Of a DNA stretch of 64,000 bases, positions 45,348 through 52,966 are shown in pieces (position 1 is the first letter of the stretch; each line of letters begins with the position of its first letter). The notes beneath the pieces are model-generated. The model ran no database searches, was not told the origin of the DNA, and worked only from the letters and a program-made list of their open reading frames with translations. The position numbers and the translations under genes are program-made. Source of the stretch: Caldifarciminota bacterium (GTDB lineage: Bacteria > Hydrothermota > Tepidihabitantia > SM23-42); contig CP070686.1 in NCBI GenBank assembly GCA_020353055.1, positions 823,189-887,188 on the forward strand, given 5' to 3'.

Positions 45348-48300
45348 CTAAAGTGCCTCCACCTTCATGGTATTATCTGCACTCAGCCGGTCTATGAGCT
45401 TATGGTACGGATCAATACCGGCCTTCACGGGTTTCTCATCGACGATGAACGTGAATTCCATATCCGGTTTGTCGATCAGGTGTTTTCTCAAATACAGTTC
45501 CTTATCATCCTCGCCCAGCACGCCAATGTCTATGTAGTCACAGATCGGAATTTCATTCTCGCTTCCGAGCTCATCGGCACGCAGCTTCTTCGCATTGATC
45601 GACACATGCACCCGGTATGTTTTGTTGTCCAGCGGTACGAACGTTGCCTCTACTGCTTTGTTCTCGTACAGCGTGATCGTCTCGAACATATCCTTGATAA
45701 TATACTGCAGACTATCGGGAACAGCCTGCCGTATGTATTCCAGAAATTCAACGGAATTTGTGAACGGAGGTTTCTGGTAGGCAAAATCCTTCAGGTATGC
45801 TGCCAGAGCGCGGTTGAGCCGCTCCTCGCCGATATAATCCTGGAGTGCGTTCATGACCACCATGCCTTTGCGATAGTGCAGGTATCCTTGATTTTCAACG
45901 AGCATGAGCGGAACTTCTTTCAAACGCTCATTTCCACGGCCACGCAAATAACTATCCAATTCATGCTCGAGCAGTTTCCTCACCAGTTTCTCACTGAATT
46001 CCTGCCTGCACACCATGAGCGAGGAATACTGTGAAAGTACTTCAGACATGACGGTCGCACCTTGAACATCTGCGGAAACAACTTGATGCGCCCACCACTG
46101 ATGTGCCACTTCATGGGCGGTCAGGGCGAACGGATAATCGACATCATCTTCTTCGACCCTGGCAATGAATCCGATGCCTTCTGAATAAGGGATGGTCGCG
46201 GTCAAACTCTGCGCAAATTCCTGATACCGCGGGAACTCGACTACCCGCACAAGCCGGTGCTGATACGGGCCGAAATGTTCGGTGAAGTAGTCCAGCGAAC
46301 TCTTGAGGGCATGTATGAACCGGTCGATGTTGTACTCGTGTCCTTTGTGGTAATAAACCTCGATATTTACGTTCTTCCACTTATCGCGCCGTATTTCGTA
46401 CCTGCCTGATAAGAATCCGTAGAGATTGATGAATCGGTGATCCATTACATAGTGATAGTAATTACGACCGTTCTCCTGCCACTCTTCGACAAGATACCCG
46501 GGTGCTATACCGATCTGGTCCTTATCAGTACTTACTATCGCATCCAGCGAGATCCAGTCCCCATCATACGATACATAATTGTTCATTCGTGCTTGCATAT
46601 CATCGACCGGTGCCATGCGCTGGCGAGGTTCCAAACCGTATTGTTTACGGTCGTGATCCTCGACCAGTTCGATCTCTCTGTTATACCCGATGCGAGGGAA
46701 ATAATCCTGATTATCAATGAAAGTTCCATTATAGACTATATCGACATTCGGGTTATTATTCTTAAAACCCCTTTCCGTGTATTCTAGATGAAAAGTCAAT
46801 GTCGTAGTATCGCCGGGCATCATTGGTTCTTCCAGTTCATATATGTAGTAGCGGTATTTTTCATCCTTAAGCGCAGTCATGTAGGAATGGCTGAAAGATA
46901 TCTCGTACACGGTCGGCAGGTGCTGCAGAAGTATGTGCACGGAATCGATCGGGGCGTCTGTTCGATTCTGCAGTAGATAATTACCGGCAATTTGGACCCT
47001 ACGCTCGCTCGCGAAGATATCGACCTGCGTCTGCACATAGGTTATGCGCGGCTGCGCGATGCCATGGTATTTGCTGTAGAGCTTCTCATACTCAGCCTTA
47101 TCATGCTGGACATGTTTGTTGATCCTGTATGTGTTCAGCACATTCGTGTTGTAATATATGTACCCGCCCGCCGCGACAAAGATAATCAGAGAAACTGCTG
47201 TAACGATTCGTTTACCAGCCGTAAATCTCTGGGTAAAGTAGCGCAGGCGACTTTTCAGATTTGCCTCCTGTCCCCGCACCCAGAAAAGATGAGCAGCGAA
47301 CGCGAGCAGCAGAGAAAAAGCAGTCCAGTACATCCTAATCCAAACAGCCGATGACAGGTAATGACCGTAACCGTTCATGTCTGAATAGGTGTAACCCGGA
47401 CCTTCCGCAAACAAATACAAACTATGCTGCAATCCGAAACCATACGCCGAAACTACTAATATGTAAAATGCGACCATGACAAAATGACCCAGGTACTTGT
47501 TGTTGACCAGCACCTGCACGAACAACGCCAGAACACAGTACCAAATCAGTTCTATGAAGCGTAAACCATATAGCTCCTTCAAATATTGCCCGACTTCGAA
47601 GTTATAGTAACCAAGGACTGCTTGCATGAATATGCCACATAGCATGACCACGAACAAGAGCAGGGCTGTAACCAGCACGAGTGCGCCAAGTTTTGACAGG
47701 AAAGAGAGCCAGTCCGCGACAGGTAAAGAATCGTATATCTGTGCTACATTCTTGTCACGTTCCCGCCAAACCAGTTCACCCGAAAACAGCACGATGATCA
47801 CGAGCATGAATAGAGAAAATGTACCGGCGGTGATTTCGAGCACCTCGTAGGTGACCGGATAAGTGGTCGTACCATAGATTTGCCCGATGTTTTCAAGACC
47901 AACAACCATGATAAAACCGATGCCCAGCACGACGATTACGACAAAATATAGGTTCTTGACGATGCCGAAAAATTCGATCTTTGTCTGCCCGAGTAGTTGA
48001 CGTATGCCAGCGCCAATTGAAAACTGTCTGGTTGCAGCCGGCAATGTCATGTATGACGTTGAGACTTCGTGCTCTTCCGCATCAACGACTGCTGACCTCC
48101 TCTTCCGTTCAGACGTCACAAATGTCGGCTTGAACCTCACATATGCGAACACGAGCATTGCCACACCGATCGCGCTCCACAGCACACGATTCCACAGGAC
48201 GACCCCGCTGAGTGGCATGAGCAACGTGTTTTTTTCAGCAACCGACCAGTATTCAGTGATATACCTGGCCGTGTTGGCGCCGAATGGATCGATGATACTC

Positions 48301-48938
48301 GCAAAAACCTTGGCTTCGAGGCTCATGAGCAAGTTTGCCGACATGAGATAACCCACGAGAACGGCAACGCAGGCGACAAAAACAGGCATGCGTTTTCTCT
48401 GTAATATCGCCAGACCAAAGAACACGGCACCTGAAAATAAAAGGTTGGGCAGCACGTGGATCAGGTATGGTTGAACGTACACAATGAGGCGTAACGGCGC
48501 GAACTTTTCCGGCATGATGAACGGCATAAGGCTTCCGACGATAGCGCCGATACCAATACTCAGAAAGACGACGACCAGCACAACGAATGCGCCAAGGAAG
48601 CGTCCGAAGAAATAATCCGCTTTCCTTATGGGATAAGAGAAAAAGAAAGAATGCGTATCGCGCTGGAAATCGCGGTACCCGGCATTTCCCATGACCGCTG
48701 CGATCACCAGCATACCGAAGTATACCAGCATCGAGATGAGCAAACCCACTGCAAAAGGAGCATTTGCCAGCACCTTGCCCTCACCGGCACCACCGATAAC
48801 GACATTGGCCCCCCGGAACGCGCCACCGACCGAGATCGTCGCGAAAAAAGCGAACGCAAAGAACATGATGAAATAGATATATGTGGATACTCTCGTGAGC
48901 CGGTACTTCAGTTCAAATAAAAATATCTCGCGGAACAT
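45348..48938 (-). CDS. ABC transporter permease fused to an M1-family metallopeptidase
   Basis: 1196 residues. Residues ~1-560 hold about twelve membrane helices in two ABC-2-type permease halves; each half begins with an amphipathic FELKYRL / QTKIEFFG helix. A further helix (~600) leads into a large extracytoplasmic part (~640-1196) with the M1 aminopeptidase zinc motif HEVAHQWW (His942, His946) and a third-ligand Glu about 20 residues on, in VMSEVLSQYSS. The canonical GAMEN segment is not obvious. Such permease/M1 fusions are known in Bacteroidetes-type genomes. The ATPase gene lies 14 bp upstream, so the pair forms one exporter or lipoprotein-type system with built-in peptidase. Confidence 0.92.
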   Translation of the reverse strand: MFREIFLFELKYRLTRVSTYIYFIMFFAFAFFATISVGGAFRGANVVIGGAGEGKVLANAPFAVGLLISMLVYFGMLVIAAVMGNAGYRDFQRDTHSFFFSYPIRKADYFFGRFLGAFVVLVVVFLSIGIGAIVGSLMPFIMPEKFAPLRLIVYVQPYLIHVLPNLLFSGAVFFGLAILQRKRMPVFVACVAVLVGYLMSANLLMSLEAKVFASIIDPFGANTARYITEYWSVAEKNTLLMPLSGVVLWNRVLWSAIGVAMLVFAYVRFKPTFVTSERKRRSAVVDAEEHEVSTSYMTLPAATRQFSIGAGIRQLLGQTKIEFFGIVKNLYFVVIVVLGIGFIMVVGLENIGQIYGTTTYPVTYEVLEITAGTFSLFMLVIIVLFSGELVWRERDKNVAQIYDSLPVADWLSFLSKLGALVLVTALLLFVVMLCGIFMQAVLGYYNFEVGQYLKELYGLRFIELIWYCVLALFVQVLVNNKYLGHFVMVAFYILVVSAYGFGLQHSLYLFAEGPGYTYSDMNGYGHYLSSAVWIRMYWTAFSLLLAFAAHLFWVRGQEANLKSRLRYFTQRFTAGKRIVTAVSLIIFVAAGGYIYYNTNVLNTYRINKHVQHDKAEYEKLYSKYHGIAQPRITYVQTQVDIFASERRVQIAGNYLLQNRTDAPIDSVHILLQHLPTVYEISFSHSYMTALKDEKYRYYIYELEEPMMPGDTTTLTFHLEYTERGFKNNNPNVDIVYNGTFIDNQDYFPRIGYNREIELVEDHDRKQYGLEPRQRMAPVDDMQARMNNYVSYDGDWISLDAIVSTDKDQIGIAPGYLVEEWQENGRNYYHYVMDHRFINLYGFLSGRYEIRRDKWKNVNIEVYYHKGHEYNIDRFIHALKSSLDYFTEHFGPYQHRLVRVVEFPRYQEFAQSLTATIPYSEGIGFIARVEEDDVDYPFALTAHEVAHQWWAHQVVSADVQGATVMSEVLSQYSSLMVCRQEFSEKLVRKLLEHELDSYLRGRGNERLKEVPLMLVENQGYLHYRKGMVVMNALQDYIGEERLNRALAAYLKDFAYQKPPFTNSVEFLEYIRQAVPDSLQYIIKDMFETITLYENKAVEATFVPLDNKTYRVHVSINAKKLRADELGSENEIPICDYIDIGVLGEDDKELYLRKHLIDKPDMEFTFIVDEKPVKAGIDPYHKLIDRLSADNTMKVEAL

Positions 48939-48952
48939 GGCGGTCCTCGCGG

Positions 48953-49840
48953 TTATGCCGTAACCGGCGCTGAATTTTTGTTTATGGTCGTGAAATAGAC
49001 GTCTTCCAGCTCAGGATCTATCATCTTGAACGTGTCGTCTGGCCGGTTGTCGCTCAAGACGTGGATGACGATCTTTCCGGCAAACAGGCGTGTCATGACG
49101 ATCTCGAATTTCTTCCCGCACTCGGGAAATTCCTTCTTGGAAATCACCTTTGACCAGATCTTCCCCTTCAACTCATTCATTGCCTTGAGCGGCTCGGCTG
49201 TAAGCAGAAGTTCTCCCTCATGGATTATCGCCATGTTCGTGCAGAGTTCGCTCACGTCATCGACTATATGGGTCGAGAGGATCACCACCACATGCTCTCC
49301 AATCTCACTAAGGATATTGTGAAAGCGGTTCCTCTCTTGTGGGTCAAGGCCAGCAGTCGGTTCGTCGACAATGACCAGCTTGGGATTGCCGAGCAGTGCC
49401 TGAGCAATGCCGAACCGCTGCTTCGTACCGCCGGAAAACTCACCGAGACGCGTCCTGCGCAGGTCCCATAGATTGGTTTGGTGTAGCAGGTCGTTGATCA
49501 GAGTTTTGCGTTCTTTCTTATTATGAATGCCCTTGAGCACTGCAATGTGGTCGAGCATATGCTCGGCAGTCACCTCCGGGTAGATGCCGAATTCCTGTGG
49601 TAAATACCCAAGCAATTCTCTCACCTTATGCTTCTCTTTGAGCACGTCGATACCATTAAGCTGGATCGTTCCCTCATCCGCCTCCTGTAGGGTCGCAATG
49701 GTACGCATGAGCGTTGATTTTCCCGCACCGTTCGGTCCGAGCAGGCCGAACATGCCTGTCGATATGCTCAGGGACACGTTCTTGAGCGCCTGAACCCCAT
49801 TCGGATACGTTTTAGAAAGACTTTTGATCGCCAATTCCAT
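48953..49840 (-). CDS. ABC transporter ATP-binding protein, partner of the permease/M1 fusion
   Basis: 295 residues. Walker A GPNGAGKST (~35), Q-loop YLPQEFG, signature EFSGGTKQRFG, Walker B KLVIVDEPTAGLD and H-loop STHIVDD are all intact, as in the CcmA/NodI-type exporters. A C-terminal ~80-residue extension ends ELEDVYFTTINKNSAP. The ATG at 49840 is preferred to the GTG at 49843 for spacing to AGGAGG. It is the first gene of the two-gene transporter operon. Confidence 0.93.
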   Translation of the reverse strand: MELAIKSLSKTYPNGVQALKNVSLSISTGMFGLLGPNGAGKSTLMRTIATLQEADEGTIQLNGIDVLKEKHKVRELLGYLPQEFGIYPEVTAEHMLDHIAVLKGIHNKKERKTLINDLLHQTNLWDLRRTRLGEFSGGTKQRFGIAQALLGNPKLVIVDEPTAGLDPQERNRFHNILSEIGEHVVVILSTHIVDDVSELCTNMAIIHEGELLLTAEPLKAMNELKGKIWSKVISKKEFPECGKKFEIVMTRLFAGKIVIHVLSDNRPDDTFKMIDPELEDVYFTTINKNSAPVTA

Positions 49841-49938
49841 CACTCCTCCTTAAGTACACTTTTCATCACTAAATTGAAACTGCGCACAATAAATCTCCAT
49901 ACAGAACACTATTCTGTGCACCCATGCCGATTATGACT

Positions 49939-50266
49939 CTATATTAAGGTATACGCATGAAAGAGGGATATTGTTACACCGACGCTGAACGCACCGCCGC
50001 CACTCTTCCTCTCCCTTGATGCTGTGTCCGCCTCAGGAGGAAGAGAGTATAGAGTTGAGGGTAAGAAGTATTTCGGGTAGGGCTTTAGCCCTGCGATGAA
50101 ATGCTGCAAACTTAAAGATTTGTTCTGCATTTCTGGACGCGTTTTGGTTTTTACCGGAATTAACGGGAGTAACGGGATCTATGAACCAAACGTTTCTCGT
50201 TTTTCAATTTCGAAATTGGAAATCCCAAGGTAGTTATGAGTAGAGCAGAAAGGCTGTGTTAACAAT
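49939..50266 (+). repeat. Intergenic region with GGGCTTTAGCCC element and short TAACG array
   Basis: GGTAGGGCTTTAGCCCTGCG and GCAAACTTAAAGATTTG (50078-50122) resemble the element near 15028. A short array follows at 50153-50180 (ATTAACGGG, AGTAACGGG). The rest of the ~430-bp gap shows no gene. Confidence 0.55.
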
Positions 50267-51790
50267 TCACTTTTGCGTAGAAACGTACTGGCTCAGTATT
50301 TTCTGATACTCACTATTTGAAAATATCACAGCATAATCCGGCTCCGTCAATATCCGGTATATCTGCTCACATTGTGAAGGTTCGTCCGTGTCTATCTTTA
50401 AATCGTAGTAGCCCGATACCTTGGCAAAAACCGTTCTTTCGAAATCTGGGCGTAATTCCGGAACAGGAAAGACCAAGACCGCCTGTTGTCCGGTCTCGGG
50501 CATCACATAGTAATCAGTATCTGACCGCTCTAGTTTGTCACAGATATCCCTACCATCGTGTGCTGTAGCTCTTGTTGCAGAAACCTCCTGGACTTGTATA
50601 GGCAAGTCTTTTGAATAATCGATAGCAAACATATTAAATTGCCAGAATCCTGACGGCGGCGTTAAACGAATCATCACTGAATCTCCCTCTACATGGGTCA
50701 GATCAAGCGGAACGACCCGGGTCTCGGATACAAATGGCCCGCCGCCCATGATCTCACCTTGGTGCTTCCACCCACCGTCTTCCCAAATGTAGACCTGAAG
50801 CTGATACAGCTCAACTTGGTCGTTCCACTCCTCGATCATTTGCTGCCATCGTGGAGTCATCATCTCTTCGTACCATGTTGCAACCTGATCGCCGAAAAGA
50901 CAGACCATCTGCCTCAGCATATGCGAACCCCAGAACGTGTTGCAGCCGCTGACAACAAACTTCGCCTTTTCGACCTCTCGTGGTTTTGGGAAACTGATAA
51001 AGAGGGTATCACGCAGGTTACCTGAAACATTTATCTCACTATGGTCAATGTAGGATGCCCACAGCAGATAATCTTCGACAGAGAGTAGTTGATAATAGTC
51101 ATCACCGTCCGCGTCTCTGACATGCAAAGGCTTCTGCGCATCGCCTATTGTATAGATATCACCATTTGCATCTTGATATACTATTACATCCCTTGAGTGA
51201 TCGGCAATCAAAAGTTTAAATTCATCGGTATACTGAATCTCATCCAATTCATTAGCGAGCAAAATACGGTATTCACCGTCTACGGGCTTTAGGTAATCCA
51301 TGTGGCAGTAATCAGTACGCTGTAACCCCTGACATACGGCGCCACCGTAAGGCTCACCATCCAGAACATATCCCTTGCCGTCAAAAGCATAAATGAACGG
51401 GCAGGATGATGATGCCGCCGCATCCAGCGCACGATCAAGCGCAATTATGGCCACTACGATGCCAACTAATGCAGCAACCAATACTACGCCTAAGATTACC
51501 TTGCCTGTCGTAGTAGGACCAAACTCGCGGACGTATATGACAGATACCTGTTCAATGGGGATTTTGACAGATTCACCTTCTGCAGTGTAGCCAACGATCA
51601 TATTCTCGATGAATTGTCCGCCATCAGGGAACTCGTAGACCTCATTGGCAGTGGTTACTATTCTCAGTATCTTGAATTTGGGCTTCTCTTTCAAATGCTG
51701 CACGGTGATTGATCTGCTTGTATAACAACCATGCGTACCCACAATGAAACAGACGAGCGTTGCGAATACCAATACTCTCTTACATAGCAT
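50267..51790 (-). CDS. Large lipoprotein of an unnamed family (copy B)
   Basis: 507 residues, with ATAAGGGAGGAGTT before ATG. Lipobox THGC, N-terminal beta domain (EVYEFPDGGQFIENMIVGY), hydrophobic segment (VILGVVLVAALVGIVVAIIA), then CPFIYAFDGKGYVLDGEPYG and the long C-terminal region with PPSGFWQFNMFAIDY and YYVMPETGQQAVLVFPVPEL. It is collinear with the 21214 protein over its whole length. It is located 10 bp after the frame-broken lipoprotein gene at 51801, so the two are one operon. The function is unknown; the intact order of domains in both copies suggests a conserved surface or periplasmic role. Confidence 0.88.
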   Translation of the reverse strand: MLCKRVLVFATLVCFIVGTHGCYTSRSITVQHLKEKPKFKILRIVTTANEVYEFPDGGQFIENMIVGYTAEGESVKIPIEQVSVIYVREFGPTTTGKVILGVVLVAALVGIVVAIIALDRALDAAASSSCPFIYAFDGKGYVLDGEPYGGAVCQGLQRTDYCHMDYLKPVDGEYRILLANELDEIQYTDEFKLLIADHSRDVIVYQDANGDIYTIGDAQKPLHVRDADGDDYYQLLSVEDYLLWASYIDHSEINVSGNLRDTLFISFPKPREVEKAKFVVSGCNTFWGSHMLRQMVCLFGDQVATWYEEMMTPRWQQMIEEWNDQVELYQLQVYIWEDGGWKHQGEIMGGGPFVSETRVVPLDLTHVEGDSVMIRLTPPSGFWQFNMFAIDYSKDLPIQVQEVSATRATAHDGRDICDKLERSDTDYYVMPETGQQAVLVFPVPELRPDFERTVFAKVSGYYDLKIDTDEPSQCEQIYRILTEPDYAVIFSNSEYQKILSQYVSTQK

Positions 51791-51800
51791 AACTCCTCCC

Positions 51801-52447
51801 TTATGGCTGAACCATACTGCTTTCCCCTTCTTCGAACTGCGGTTCGCGCGATCTTTTTATCGCTTCAATCGCATTCCTCTCGTCTATCTTGCTGCCGGGT
51901 ATGCGCCATCCTGCTACCCCCCAGCTAAACCTCCAAGCACAGCCCAAAAGGGTCCTTCAAGCAGATATGCGAGGAAAGCGCCGCACGTGACCGCACCAAC
52001 AACACCATGTATGTATCGAAAATTCTTTCTCTCTACATGGTTGACTTCTATTTGTGTAATTGGCAGACCAACACTATCATAGTCAACTATCCGCCATTTT
52101 TTCTCTAAATTTTCCCTTGAAAAAGTAATGTCACCGTAGGCATTTATGTAATCACCCAATATGTCGACAGTAAGAGGATCTCTGCTTATTGTTCTGAAGT
52201 TGCCTTTGTCCGTCACTATTTTGATTTCACACCCGCCTTCATTCAAACTGTAAAAGCGCGCTTCCTTGAAACCTTCCACGCCTGGCAATAAATCAAACTG
52301 TTGCCGTTCTTCGACATCAATGCTTTCACCCACTTTTTCATCAAGAATGATTGTTTTACCCCGCTCGTACATACTGTATTTTTTCAGAGAATAGCTGCAG
52401 TTCATCAACAATGAAAGTAAAGTGACAATCACTACTATACGCTTCAC
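51801..52447 (-). CDS. Lipoprotein of the second unnamed family (copy B), with a -1 frame break at a G6 run
   Basis: The initial frame runs from a GTG at 52447 (GGGAGGTAGTATT before it) through lipobox LMNC to a TAG at 51914-51916, giving 177 residues ending LGGLAGG. Directly before the stop is a run of six G (51917-51922). In the -1 frame, reading continues through WRIPGSKIDERNAIEAIKRS to a TAA at 51801. That matches the tail of the paralogue at 33918 (DRKNAVETIREMRK). The extended product is about 215 residues, and its stop falls exactly 10 bp before the next gene, just ahead of that gene's ribosome-binding site. It could be programmed frameshifting, transcriptional slippage, a real mutation, or a miscounted homopolymer (seven G would restore the frame). 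Confidence 0.75.
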
Positions 52448-52514
52448 AATACTACCTCCCTAGAAATACGATGTGGTATTGTATAGCTATGTAATTTAAT
52501 GTCAAGAAGATTTA

Positions 52515-52894
52515 CGCACTACGCTCCACGCTATACGCAAGCCGTCCAGTTTCCCATCATTGAAATCAAGATTTGAATCACTGCTTTTAGGCAATCATTG
52601 CGACAAGGCGGCGACGCAGTCCCTCTGTTCGGGACTCCGATTCTTTATTTGTTGTGGAATTATTTCAATGATTAGATCGGAACAATCTTCGCTCACTCTT
52701 TCTGTCATTGCGAAATTTGCGTAGCAAAGTGAATTCCCGTTCTGCGGGATTCTCGATTTTCCTATGATATAATAATGAATATGCGAAATCGGTACAATCT
52801 TAGTTTGATCCTGGTATTTGGGTTCGTAACGGAAGCAACGATAATAACGAGACTAACGGAATTAGCGAGAGTAACGAAAATAACGGTCTAAGCG
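52515..52894 (+). repeat. Composite intergenic repeat, two CATTGCGA elements and a long TAACG array
   Basis: CGCACTACGCTCCACGCTATACGC tract, then AATCATTGCGACAAGG ... GACTCCGATTC (52592-52642) with ATCGGAACAATCTTC, then GTCATTGCGAAATTTGC ... GGGATTCTCGATTTTCC (52703-52760) with ATCGGTACAATCTTAG, and finally an eight-unit TAACG array (52824-52894). The entire 519-bp gap is made of these modules. Confidence 0.7.
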
Positions 52895-52966
52895 TTTCTA
52901 TGCCAAAAATTCAACCTCCGTCCCCCTATTCCGTTTAGGATTCCGTATTTCAAGCTGGCAGTCGTT

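Noticed and set aside
45402..46034. Long plus-strand open frames opposite the M1 peptidase, S41 and nikK genes (45402-46034, 25650-26252, 18088-18726)
   Set aside because: They are antisense shadows of well-supported minus-strand genes, with unnatural composition and no ribosome-binding site.
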